This document shows positions 8,265 through 16,294 of a stretch of DNA of 64,000 nt, one piece after another. A program made the translations under genes and the position numbers. The notes under the pieces are model-generated. The model was not told the DNA's origin, did not search any database, and worked only from the letters and a program-made list of their open reading frames with translations. Positions within the stretch are counted from its first letter, which is position 1. The number at the start of each line of letters is the position of its first letter. The stretch is from Candidatus Eiseniibacteriota bacterium (GTDB lineage Bacteria; Orphanbacterota; Orphanbacteria; Orphanbacterales; Orphanbacteraceae): contig JAJCZU010000004.1 of assembly GCA_029262235.1 (NCBI GenBank), positions 1,179,231 to 1,243,230 on the forward strand, given 5' to 3'.

Positions 8265-9017
8265 ATGTCGATTCCCGATCCTCATCATGATGACATCGTA
8301 TTGCAGGGCGAAGATGCCGTTCGCCGGCAGCGCGCCGAAGTGCGCGGCATGTTCGACAAGGTCAGTCCCCGCTACGACCTGCTGAATCGCCTGCTCTCGA
8401 TCGGCATGGACGGCGGCTGGCGCCGGGCGGCGATCCGGGCTTCGGGACTCGCGGCGGGCGACTGCCTGCTCGACGTCGCGTGCGGAACCGGCGACATGAT
8501 GCGCGAAGCGACACGCCGCGTGCCGGGGTGTCGCGTGATCGGCGTCGACTTCGCGCGCGAGATGCTGCGTGCGGGCCGCGGGAAGTGGGATCCGTCGGCT
8601 CCGCTCGCGTTCATCCATGGCGACGCGGAGTCGTTGCCCGTTCGCGACGGCACGTGCGCGGCGGCAACCATGTCGTTCGGCATCCGGAACATCCCGCGCA
8701 GGGAAGCGGCGCTTTGCGCCATGGCGCGCGCCGTCAAGCCGGGGGGCCGCATCGCGATCCTCGAACTCAGTACGAAGAAGAACGGATTCCTCGCGTTCGC
8801 CGTGGGTATCTACGTACGCACGGTGCTCCCCCTGGTCGGGGGAGCGTTGTCGCGCGGGGAGGCCTACGGTTATCTTTCCGACTCGATGCACGCATTCCCC
8901 GATCCCGCACGCTTCTGCGAAGAGATGCGGAGCGCGGGGCTCGTCAATGTGAAAGCACGCAGGCTGTTTCTGAGTCCCGCATGGCTGTTCGTCGGGACCG
9001 TCGCCCCGGAGGTGTAG
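8265..9017 (+). CDS. menG: Demethylmenaquinone (UbiE/MenG) methyltransferase
   Basis: A 250-residue SAM-dependent methyltransferase that carries out the last C-methylation of menaquinone (or ubiquinone) synthesis. Family signatures are FDKVSPRYDLLNRLLSIGMD near residue 30, the SAM-binding LDVACGTGDMM, and SFGIRNIPRREAAL near residue 135. Length is normal. The start ATG 8265 has AGGAG 8 bases upstream. No other quinone gene is in the window, so the choice of menaquinone over ubiquinone is inferred from the general context. The downstream lipoprotein genes include a tetrahaem cytochrome that could draw on the quinone pool. Confidence 0.92.
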   Translation: MSIPDPHHDDIVLQGEDAVRRQRAEVRGMFDKVSPRYDLLNRLLSIGMDGGWRRAAIRASGLAAGDCLLDVACGTGDMMREATRRVPGCRVIGVDFAREMLRAGRGKWDPSAPLAFIHGDAESLPVRDGTCAAATMSFGIRNIPRREAALCAMARAVKPGGRIAILELSTKKNGFLAFAVGIYVRTVLPLVGGALSRGEAYGYLSDSMHAFPDPARFCEEMRSAGLVNVKARRLFLSPAWLFVGTVAPEV

Positions 9018-9045
9018 GATCATTCATTCAAGGCATTCGATCGCA

Positions 9046-11013
9046 GTGGCGACGGCGCTATTCATTCTGACTTGCGGGGCGGGATGCGGAAAAGACGCAG
9101 GCCAGAGCGGGAACGAGGACCCGATTGCCGCGGAAAGACTGCGCCTGCAGTCGTGGGAGTACACACGCACTGACCCGGGCGACTCGATCCGCACGTACCT
9201 CGGGGATGAGCGCCCTGCCGTGCGCGCGCGGGCGGCGAAGACGCTCGGGCGCATGCAGAACACGGACCATACCGCCTTTCTCGTGCCTGTCCTGAATGAC
9301 ACGGACGCGACCGTGCGAGGCGCTGTCTGTTTCGCACTCGGACAGATCGGCGATGACCGTGCCGCTCCGTCCCTTGCCGCAAGGCTTCGCAGGGAAACCG
9401 ACCCGAAACTGCTGCGCGAAGGCTTGAAAGCCCTGGGCAAAATGGGTGGCCCCGCGGCGTCTGCGGGTTCGGCCGCCTACCTGAAGAACGAAGATCCTCT
9501 GACCCGCGCGGAAGCGTGCTACGCCCTCGGCCGAATGGAAGATTCGACCCAGACCGTACAGCTCGTTGCGCTGCTGACCGACGAATCCGACGAGGTGCGG
9601 GCGGCGGCCGCTTATGCGATCGAAAAATCGGGTCAGGAGGAGTTCGCCTCGGGGCTCGTGCCACTCTATCAGGACACGTCACCCGTGGTGCGGGAGTTCG
9701 CGATTCGCGCGGCGGGCAAGCTCGGCGATCGTTCCGCCGTGCTCGCGGGCTCGCATCTGCTGCATGACGAGAGCTGGCGGGTTCGCGTGAACAGCGCACG
9801 CGCCCTCGGTGAACTCGGCGGTCCGGATGCGGCGGGCGCGCTGATCGAAGCACTCACGATTCCCACGGATCACATGATCACGCGTGTCACGATCGTGCAT
9901 GCGCTCGGCGCTGCAGGAGACGAGGCGGCGCGTCCGGCTCTCACGCGGATTCTCGACGGCCCGGTCGGCCCGTTCACGCTTCCGGCGATCCGCGCGATTG
10001 CGAGCCTCCCCGGCGCCGACTCGATCGAACCCATTCGGAAGCACCGCGACGCGGAAGACGCGGCCATCCGTGAGGCCGCATGGGAGGAAGGCGCACGGAT
10101 TGCCGAGCGGGAAGAGTATGCGGCGCACCTCGCTGCGTTCTGGAGTACGGATGATCCGCGTGTCAGGAAAGGGATCGTGGCGGGACTCACAGGCCGTGAA
10201 CGCCCGCCGCTCGACTTTCTCGTGAGCGCACTCGACACGAAGGACGCGCCCACGCTGATCCTGGCCGCCGACGCGATCGGCACACACGGCGGCCCGGGTG
10301 AACGCGAGGCTTTACAACGTCTTTACTGGAGTCATCCGGGGGCGACGACCGAAGATGGAGAGGTACGACTCGTAGCGCTCACCGCCCTGATCGCACTCGG
10401 GGGCGATGACAGCGGCGAGTGGGAGGCGCAGGCCATCGAGCGGGACTCGCTGCTGCAGGCGGCTCTGCTGGACACGGACGAACGCGTGCGCCGCGAAGCC
10501 GCGGCGTTCTTTACGGACCACGATGTCGCGTTCGCCCGTTCGCCCGTTGCCGACACGCTGCTGGCGCCGGACTTCCTTGCCGGCATCGAGGGCGGTGTCG
10601 CCACGATCGAGACCGGGCGGGGCACGATCCGCGTGGAACTGTTCGCGGACGAAGCGCCGGTCACGGTGAGGAACTTCACGAAACTGGCACGCGAAGGATT
10701 TTACGACGGCCTCGTATTCCATCGCGTCGTCGCGAACTTCGTGATTCAGGCGGGGTGTCCGCGCGGCGACGGCTGGGGAGATCCGGGGTACTCGATTCGA
10801 TGCGAGTATAATCCGGTTCGTTTCGAGAGTTATGTGATGGGCATGGCGCTCTCGGGCAAAGACACGGGAGGGAGCCAGTGGTTCATCACGCAAACCCCGC
10901 AGCCGCATCTCGACGGGCGGTACACGGTTTTCGGCCGCGTGATCGACGGTTTCGACGTGGTCGATCAAACGCTGCAGGGGGATCCGATCATGGCCATCCG
11001 AGTAGAACCGTAG
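9046..11013 (+). CDS. HEAT-repeat lipoprotein fused to a cyclophilin peptidyl-prolyl isomerase
   Basis: About 655 residues. A lipoprotein signal ends at FILTCGAGC. Residues ~35-500 are HEAT/PBS-type helical repeats (VRAAAAYAIEKSG, WRVRVNSARALGELG). Residues ~505-655 form a cyclophilin domain with FHRVVANFVIQAG, SQWFITQTPQPHLDG and YTVFGRV; the Arg, Phe and Gln catalytic positions are present. The start is uncertain. GTG 9046 has no Shine-Dalgarno and gives a very short signal without positive charge. GGAGG at 9008-9012 sits at normal spacing from in-frame ATC 9019/ATT 9022, which would add basic residues (HSRHS). It lies 37 bases before the selenoprotein gene. A periplasmic folding or scaffold role is inferred. 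Confidence 0.85.
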   Translation: MATALFILTCGAGCGKDAGQSGNEDPIAAERLRLQSWEYTRTDPGDSIRTYLGDERPAVRARAAKTLGRMQNTDHTAFLVPVLNDTDATVRGAVCFALGQIGDDRAAPSLAARLRRETDPKLLREGLKALGKMGGPAASAGSAAYLKNEDPLTRAEACYALGRMEDSTQTVQLVALLTDESDEVRAAAAYAIEKSGQEEFASGLVPLYQDTSPVVREFAIRAAGKLGDRSAVLAGSHLLHDESWRVRVNSARALGELGGPDAAGALIEALTIPTDHMITRVTIVHALGAAGDEAARPALTRILDGPVGPFTLPAIRAIASLPGADSIEPIRKHRDAEDAAIREAAWEEGARIAEREEYAAHLAAFWSTDDPRVRKGIVAGLTGRERPPLDFLVSALDTKDAPTLILAADAIGTHGGPGEREALQRLYWSHPGATTEDGEVRLVALTALIALGGDDSGEWEAQAIERDSLLQAALLDTDERVRREAAAFFTDHDVAFARSPVADTLLAPDFLAGIEGGVATIETGRGTIRVELFADEAPVTVRNFTKLAREGFYDGLVFHRVVANFVIQAGCPRGDGWGDPGYSIRCEYNPVRFESYVMGMALSGKDTGGSQWFITQTPQPHLDGRYTVFGRVIDGFDVVDQTLQGDPIMAIRVEP

Positions 11014-11050
11014 TAAACTTGCAGCATCAGCCCCTGCAATCAGGAAACGA

Positions 11051-12496
11051 ATGACGATGCGAAAACACCTGAATATACTCGGCGCGCTCGGCGCGCTGCT
11101 CCTCTTCCTGACGGGAAGCGGATGCGTCGAGTCGGAGAGCACCGACCTGAGCCGCCTGCGAATCCTCTACTCGAGCGATCTGCTCGGGGAACTGGAGCCG
11201 TGTGGCTGAAAAGTCAGCCAGAAAGGCGGCGTGGCCCGGCGGGCCACCTACATCAATCGACTCGCGATGGCCGACCCCGCTCCCACGATTTCCGTGGATG
11301 CCGGTGACCTGATCGGCGGAACCGGCAACCTCTTCGAAGTGAAGGGGCGTTACCTGTTCGAGACGTACCGCAAGATCGGCGTGGATGCCATGGCGGTCGG
11401 GATTACGGATCTCGATCAGGGGCACGACTATCTGAAACGGTACGCCGCGAAATATGGTATTCCGCTCGTTTCCTGCAATCTGTACAACGCCGAAACGAAC
11501 GAACGCTTCGTCGACCCGTACGTGATCAAGCGCCTGGGCGGCAAGAAGTTTCTGGGTTTCGAATGGGGCGGAAAGACGGTCGGAATCTTCGGCGTATTCA
11601 TGCTGATCGATGACGTGAGTACGATGCTGCCGAAAAAGGGTGACGATCCGGCACTCATCATTCGCGACGCACGGATCTCCTCGCGCGAAGTCATCGAAGA
11701 GCTCAAACAGAAAACCGATTTCATCATCTGTCTCGCGAACACCGGCTGGACGAACGCGACGAATCTCGCACGCGGCGTGACAGGAATCGACGTGATGGTC
11801 GTAGGGAACGGCGCCAACATCAAACCGAAGCCGTTTCTCGTGAACGACATCGCGCTCGTCATGCCGGGGGATCTGGGCAAGCAGCTCGGCATTCTGGAAC
11901 TCACCATGGACGAGTCATTCCGCGTCAAGGAGCGGGAAGGGCGGACCCAGGCATTCGAAGAGAACTTCGCTGACGACCCGGTCGTGGCGGAAATCGTCGA
12001 CCGGTATCGCGTGGAGCTGAACGAGGTCGGTCGGACGTACATGCCCACGACGAGCGAACTCGACCGTATTCGTTTTGTCGGCGCGGAGGCATGCGCGGAA
12101 TGCCACCTCAGTGAATACGAGCAGTGGATGTCGACGCCGCACGCCGATGCGATCACGACGCTGATCGAGGCCGAACAGGCGTTCAATCCCGAGTGCGTGA
12201 AGTGCCATGTGACGGGCTACGGCAAGTTCAACGGGTTTCATTCCTATGAGAAGACATCGAACATGGTGAACGTGCAGTGCGAGGTGTGCCACGGCTCGGG
12301 CATCGATCACATCAACTATGTGCGTGGAGAGGGACTGTCGGATGCGATCCGTACGCGGCAGAAAGCGTTCACGCTTGCGGCGACGGAAGAGCGATGCGTG
12401 GCCTGTCACAATTCGGAGCACGACCAGGAGTTCTTCTTCGACGCCGACGTGAAGCTCGTGGACCACTCACGCATGTTCGACAAAGCAGCGCGCTAG
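11051..12496 (+). CDS. UshA-like tetrahaem c-type cytochrome lipoprotein with in-frame selenocysteine
   Basis: The gene reads ATG 11051 to TAG 12496 (481 residues) only if TGA at 11207-11209 is selenocysteine 53; the same frame is open on both sides. A ribosome site (AGGAAACGA) precedes the start. Residues 1-28 are a lipoprotein signal (FLTGSGC). Residues ~35-300 resemble the metallophosphatase/5'-nucleotidase (UshA) fold: LRILYSSDLLGELEPCG, then Sec, then GGVARRATYINRL and VDAGDLIGG. The DxH and GNH metal motifs are degenerate (SDLLG, GITDLDQG). Four haem-binding motifs follow: CAECH (348), CVKCH (382), CEVCH (410) and CVACH (449), as in cytochrome c554-like domains. Cys-Gly-Sec replaces the Cys-Gly-Cys I expect in relatives. 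A hairpin fitting bacterial SECIS rules follows the UGA. Likely an exported redox enzyme; substrate unknown. Confidence 0.87.
11207..11247 (+). promoter_or_regulatory. Selenocysteine UGA and bSECIS-like hairpin
   Basis: The UGA at 11207-11209 is followed by GTGGCCC (11231-11237), the loop GGC (11238-11240) and GGGCCAC (11241-11247): a perfect 7-bp stem with a G-starting triloop. The loop begins 31 bases after the U of UGA. Known bacterial SECIS elements have the loop within about 16-37 bases and a G among the first loop positions, so this fits. The element lies inside the coding sequence, as expected in bacteria. Confidence 0.75.
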
Positions 12497-12501
12497 CGCC
12501 C

Positions 12502-13521
12502 TCAGTTGCACCCTTTGCCGTAGGCTCCGGCAGTCGGCGCACCCTTCTCGAGGCACGGGGAAGCGGCCTTCAGCATGAAGTTGTCCGCATTCGGGTCGCA
12601 GAACATCGGGTCGGCGTGACGATCCTGCGGCGTTCCGTAAGTTCCCGTGTAATCCCCGCCGTCATTCTCGAACAGAACGTTGTCCCTGATCGTGATCAGG
12701 TTGTCGAGCGTTGCGACTTGAAGCGCGAAGAGATCCTGATTGAAAGCGATGATGTTGCCCGAAATATCGTTCTCGCCCGACTGCGCCAGAACCGCGCCCG
12801 AACCGGCTCCGCCCGCGTTGTAAGCGATCGTATTGTTCCGTATGGATCCTGACAGGCTGACGAGACACCCGATCGGCCCGAAGTCCGTGCATGTATTGTG
12901 AGCGAGCAGGTTGTTGTCGAACTGCGTTCCGGTGAAGGAAAGGTTCACGGTTACGGCGCCTTCGTTTCGAAAGAAGCGGCAACCGGTGACCGAGCCGCGT
13001 CCGCCCAGTATGGTGAGGGCAGCCCCGGCGATGGCCGTATTGCCTTCGAAGACACAATCGCGAATCGTGAAGCTCGTGCACTGGGTCAGGTTGACTCCGC
13101 CGCCTTCGTTGTACGCCTCGTTGCCCGCCATGCGGCACGATTCGATCACCATCTTCGAACCCTCGGCGTAAATGCCCGCCCCACTTCCGGCCTCCCCGCT
13201 CGCAAAGCCGCGCGTGAAGTGAATCCCCGTGATCCGCGTGGTGCCCTCCGGGTTCTGGACGTGGAGGGCGCGATCTTCCTGCCCGGCGTCCACTGTTGTT
13301 TTGTCCATGCCCGCCCCGATCAGGGCGAGATCACCCCTGGCGCCGATACGCAGGGTCTCTTCGTACAGGCCGGCTGCCACCAGTACGGTATCGCCGGTTC
13401 CGGCGGCGTCGATTCCCTGCTGAATCGTCGGGTAGTCGGACGGCACGGAAATCACCGCGGCGGCGGCACGGCATACGATGAGAACGACGGCAAGAGCCGC
13501 CACCACGATCGGTCGGATCAT
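12502..13521 (-). CDS. Secreted right-handed parallel beta-helix protein
   Basis: A 339-residue exported protein. ATG 13521 is preferred because GGGAG lies 8 bases before it; the in-frame GTG at 13530 abuts that ribosome site. The signal peptide is MIRPIVVAALAVVLIVCRAAA. The mature start (ISVPSDYPTIQQGIDAAGTG) is the classic opening of pectate-lyase-like beta-helix proteins. Repeated rungs such as IESCRMAGNEA, IRDCVFEGNTA and IRNNTIAYN follow. There is no recognisable catalytic motif, so it may bind or degrade polysaccharide, or be structural. It converges on the selenocytochrome gene with only 5 bases between the stops. Confidence 0.85.
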   Translation of the reverse strand: MIRPIVVAALAVVLIVCRAAAAVISVPSDYPTIQQGIDAAGTGDTVLVAAGLYEETLRIGARGDLALIGAGMDKTTVDAGQEDRALHVQNPEGTTRITGIHFTRGFASGEAGSGAGIYAEGSKMVIESCRMAGNEAYNEGGGVNLTQCTSFTIRDCVFEGNTAIAGAALTILGGRGSVTGCRFFRNEGAVTVNLSFTGTQFDNNLLAHNTCTDFGPIGCLVSLSGSIRNNTIAYNAGGAGSGAVLAQSGENDISGNIIAFNQDLFALQVATLDNLITIRDNVLFENDGGDYTGTYGTPQDRHADPMFCDPNADNFMLKAASPCLEKGAPTAGAYGKGCN

Positions 13522-13955
13522 TTGATTCACTCCCTGAAGGTCATGGATTTCGGCGTGTACGAGCAGCTTTCATTCATACCAGTGTCGCCGCCTTCCGGTT
13601 CCCGGTCAAGAGAATCGCGGAGCCGGGAGGGGCACGGTGCTCCGGGCGGCGTTTCGGCGACTTATCTGTGATTCGCTTTCTGTGGATTGTGCCGATTTGA
13701 CGTGCCGTGGCACGGGTTTCTGTCTTTATGTGTCAATATGGCAGTGTGTGCGGCTTGCCTCGGCCGCCAGAGTGCGATCTTCTTAACGTCTAAGTAACAA
13801 CAGCACAAGAAGATACGGTAGTTTCGGATGCAAGGGTGCGTTCTGGTACGGGGATTGATATGTACAGGAGTGTCGCGGCGAAGGCTGCGAAAAGAGAGCT
13901 CGGTAAGAGCGTCAGTCAACCCGCAACGGGACCATTCATAAGAAGGAGCTTGAAA
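13522..13955 (+). other. Intergenic region before hsp20
   Basis: About 430 bases without a convincing gene. CGTGCC-GT-GGCACG at 13701-13714 is a perfect short inverted repeat that could be an operator. I do not see a CIRCE element (TTAGCACTC-N9-GAGTGCTAA) or a sigma-32-like promoter, so the control of hsp20 is not visible. AAGGAG at 13943-13948 is the hsp20 ribosome site. Confidence 0.5.
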
Positions 13956-14396
13956 ATGAGACTATTACCTTTAAACCGCAACATGATGATGCAGGATCGA
14001 GCCTGGGACAGCCTCCTGGATGACTTCTTCGGCAAGACTGCCGGCGGGCCGGTCACGGCGCGCACGGAGTGGCATCCGAGCGCTGATATCATGGAACGGG
14101 ACGATCACTACGAAGTGACGGTCGATCTTCCCGGCGTCGACAAGGCGAACGTGCGGATCACGGTCGAGAACGATCAGCTGACCATCAGCGGCGAACGGAA
14201 CGAGGAGCGCAAGACCGAAGAGGGCCAGATGAGGCGCTTCGAGAGGTTCTCCGGCAGTTTCCGGCGCTCGTTCAGCCTTCCGGAAGGGGTCGATCCCGAA
14301 TCCGTGGACGCGAAGTACAAGGACGGTGTCTTGACCGTCACCGTACCGAAGCCGGCGGAAGCCAAACCGAAACTGATCGAAGTCAAAGTGAAGTAA
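13956..14396 (+). CDS. Small heat-shock protein, Hsp20/alpha-crystallin family
   Basis: A 146-residue ATP-independent holdase chaperone. ATG 13956 follows AAGGAG by 7 bases. The alpha-crystallin domain covers residues ~40-135: WHPSADIMERDDHYEVTVDL, PGVDKANVRITVENDQLTI, and the conserved GVLTVTVPK near the C-terminus, followed by KPKLIEVKVK. The short N-terminal arm contains MMQDRAWDSLLDDFF, typical of the family. It is monocistronic, bounded downstream by strong hairpins. It would bind unfolding cytoplasmic proteins as large oligomers. Confidence 0.95.
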   Translation: MRLLPLNRNMMMQDRAWDSLLDDFFGKTAGGPVTARTEWHPSADIMERDDHYEVTVDLPGVDKANVRITVENDQLTISGERNEERKTEEGQMRRFERFSGSFRRSFSLPEGVDPESVDAKYKDGVLTVTVPKPAEAKPKLIEVKVK

Positions 14397-14449
14397 CTCG
14401 ATCGAAACGAGTTGCGGTCTATCCGGAGCGGGGGTTCTTCCCCCTCGAA

Positions 14450-14520
14450 AGAGGGGGCTCACCCCCCTCTGTTTCAGGGGGTTTTTCTCTCTCGCGCGAG
14501 GGGGATCGCCCCCCTTTTTT
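14450..14520 (+). terminator. Tandem intrinsic terminators after hsp20
   Basis: Two G-run/C-run hairpins follow each other. AGAGGGGG-CTCA-CCCCC(C)TCT starts at 14450, and GGGGG-ATCG-CCCCC spans 14500-14513 before TTTTTT at 14515-14520. The second is a textbook rho-independent terminator. Confidence 0.8.
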
Positions 14521-14534
14521 CATGACCCTCCGCC

Positions 14535-14564
14535 TTGACAGGAAGAGTGAACGGTTCCTATAGT
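14535..14564 (+). promoter_or_regulatory. Sigma-70-type promoter of the OM barrel gene
   Basis: TTGACA at 14535-14540 and TATAGT at 14559-14564 with an 18-bp spacer, 34 bases before the start codon at 14598. Confidence 0.75.
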
Positions 14565-14597
14565 TACGTTTGCTTTGCCACACAGGGAGTTGTCGCC

Positions 14598-15581
14598 ATG
14601 AAACGCTTTGCCATCGCAGGATTTGCCGCCGCTTTACTGATGTCGGCCGACCCGGTTCACGCGCAGGCGCCCGCGCCGGACGATCTTTCGATCTCGGCGC
14701 TCGACGACATCGAACTCATTCTGGACCACATGGTTGCGGAATCGGAGCGGCTCTGGTCGTTCTCGATGCAGACCGGATACGGACAGCAGAGCAGCCCCAC
14801 AACGAAGCACAAGGCCGAATCCATCCTTTCGATCAAGGAAGTATTCGAGGCCGTGAGCGCCACTCTGGGGCAGATCTTCGACATCGGCTGGTCCGACAAC
14901 GGTTTTTCCGAACTGGGCCCCGGCTTCAACCTGGTGGCTTCCGGCCGCTACAAATTCCCCGAACGCATTTCGATCAGCGGCGCCAGGCTCGGCCTTGATC
15001 TGTCAGGGTCCCGTGTCGGCAATTCGACGAGAATCGCCGAGAACGGTTTCGGTGCGACTCTTACGAACGAGACCTATCAGTTCCACGCGTCGGGACTCCT
15101 TTTCGTCCCGGGCGAATTCAATAAGAAGAAACTTCCTCTTCTCGGAAACCGTCGCGACGTCTTCCTGTCGGCCGGCGCGGGCTATGCCCGGGGTTCACAG
15201 GTTACAGAGCTCTTCATTCCTCCGCGCGACTTCGGATCGATCAATCCTCCCACCATTCTGAAAGCGGAGAACGGAACAGGCTCCTGGCAGATCGGAATCG
15301 GAGGCGAAGAGTACTACGCGCCGTTTTTCTCGCTCAGCTGGCAGGTTCTCTACCGGAATCTCAAGATCGACGAACTCAAGTACGATGATGCCTCGAGGGC
15401 CGCGCTCGAGCCGTCAGGCGACCTTCCCATTGTCGAGGGCGAGGGTGAAATCGCAACGGCGTGGGACCCCTGGTTCCCGGCAACCTCGCTCCAGGGGAGC
15501 TGGGTGGCTGACCCGAGCGATCCGATCCAGATCGATTTTTCCGGAATCAACTTCGTTCTCGGTGTCCGCTACCACTTCTAG
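14598..15581 (+). CDS. Outer-membrane beta-barrel-like protein
   Basis: A 327-residue exported protein; ATG 14598 follows AGGGAG by 9 bases. The signal peptide is MKRFAIAGFAAALLMSADPV plus HAQA. The body alternates polar and hydrophobic residues in strand-length segments. The last residues, INFVLGVRYHF, form a C-terminal strand ending in Phe, the signal recognised by the BAM machinery. No specific transporter family was recognised. It is a single gene with its own promoter. Possible roles are a porin or a structural barrel. Confidence 0.75.
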   Translation: MKRFAIAGFAAALLMSADPVHAQAPAPDDLSISALDDIELILDHMVAESERLWSFSMQTGYGQQSSPTTKHKAESILSIKEVFEAVSATLGQIFDIGWSDNGFSELGPGFNLVASGRYKFPERISISGARLGLDLSGSRVGNSTRIAENGFGATLTNETYQFHASGLLFVPGEFNKKKLPLLGNRRDVFLSAGAGYARGSQVTELFIPPRDFGSINPPTILKAENGTGSWQIGIGGEEYYAPFFSLSWQVLYRNLKIDELKYDDASRAALEPSGDLPIVEGEGEIATAWDPWFPATSLQGSWVADPSDPIQIDFSGINFVLGVRYHF

Positions 15582-15740
15582 CAGAATTTCCACTTCCCGC
15601 TAAATCCCGACCGGTCTACGGCCGATCAGTTCAGTGATGGGCGCCTCTCGGGGAATGAGGCAGTTCTCACGATGGTTCGCTGGCCTGGACTATCTCTGGG
15701 AATCGTTTGAAAAAGGTTGTAAAGCACCCGCCCATTTCGC

Positions 15741-15752
15741 CGATATATCGGT
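15741..15752 (+). promoter_or_regulatory. 12-bp palindrome upstream of the HTH gene
   Basis: CCGATATATCGG is a perfect 12-bp palindrome 51 bases before the start of the excisionase-type HTH gene. It could be an operator for that protein. Promoter hexamers around it are not convincing. Confidence 0.35.
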
Positions 15753-15803
15753 CATGAGCACGACAGGGCCATCGCAACAATTAACTGCCGAATGAGGTGC
15801 TGA

Positions 15804-16019
15804 ATGGCAAAGGAAATCTTGGACGTAGGGGCTGCAGCGGAATATCTTCACATTACGCGCGCAACGCTTTACAAGCTCGCGAAAGAAAAGAAGATTCCCG
15901 GTCTCAAGATCGGCGGCCAGTGGCGCTTCTCGAAAGATCGACTCGATGAACTCTTCTCGGAGGGTTGGAACGGGGCAGATATCGAGAACGAAGCCAACAG
16001 CGAGAAGTCGAACGTCTAG
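15804..16019 (+). CDS. Excisionase/MerR-type helix-turn-helix DNA-binding protein
   Basis: A 71-residue protein of the excisionase-family winged HTH group. The core EILDVGAAAEYLHITRATLY, then KLAKEKKIPGLKIGGQWRF, is the typical helix-turn-helix plus wing, where Gly-Gly-Gln-Trp-Arg-Phe makes the hairpin. The C-terminal tail is acidic. There is no integrase or phage gene nearby, so it is more likely a small chromosomal regulator than a true excisionase. Targets are unknown; the palindrome 51 bases upstream is a candidate site. Confidence 0.88.
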   Translation: MAKEILDVGAAAEYLHITRATLYKLAKEKKIPGLKIGGQWRFSKDRLDELFSEGWNGADIENEANSEKSNV

Positions 16020-16188
16020 AAGGTCGGAAGTTTTGAGAGCCGCCGGCTGATCCGTCGGGGGAAGCTCGAGCCTCCCGACAGACCTGGTAGGCGACCTTTT
16101 GGCCGCCCACCCGGAATCCGAAGACTTCACACGACCGGTCTGATGCATTGGAGCAGGCGATCCCCCACCGGGGATCGCTTGCTTTTTC
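16020..16188 (+). other. Structured intergenic RNA region ending in a strong terminator
   Basis: Three hairpins lie in a row. The first is GTCGGG(GG)...CC-T-CCCGAC at 16054-16079. The second is GGTAGGCGACC-TTTT-GGCCGCCCACC at 16086-16111, with two mismatches. The third is a long terminator, AGCAG-GCGATCCCC-CACC-GGGGATCGC-TTGCT at 16152-16183 followed by a T run. The region could be the 3' UTR of the HTH gene, a small RNA, or a leader with a terminator for the metallopeptidase at 16295. I could not match it to a known riboswitch. Confidence 0.55.
16152..16188 (+). terminator. Intrinsic terminator
   Basis: A stem of about 14 bp (one G-T pair) with loop CACC and a TTTTT run at its 3' side. It is the strongest hairpin in this part of the window. 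Confidence 0.88.
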
Positions 16189-16294
16189 AGCCCTCCATTG
16201 TTACTCATCAACACAGGAACCAGTGAGTATCCGCCTCCACCGGAACCCCGGCATCGGAGGGGTGTGATCTCTATCAACCAGGGAGGTTCCTGCC

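Noticed and set aside
11207-11209. Reading the UshA-like gene as a pseudogene or as two genes
   Set aside because: The domain continues without loss across the UGA, a SECIS-like hairpin follows, and a second selenoprotein is in the same window.
13956-14396. CIRCE or sigma-32 control of hsp20
   Set aside because: Neither the CIRCE dyad nor a sigma-32 promoter could be found in the 430 bases upstream.
15804-16019. Prophage or integrative element marked by an excisionase
   Set aside because: There is no integrase, attachment repeat or phage gene nearby; such HTH proteins are common chromosomal regulators.
16020-16188. Cyclic-di-GMP (GEMM) riboswitch
   Set aside because: A GGTAGGCG-like segment recalls part of that motif, but the conserved GGGACGCAAAGCC and the paired helix are missing.
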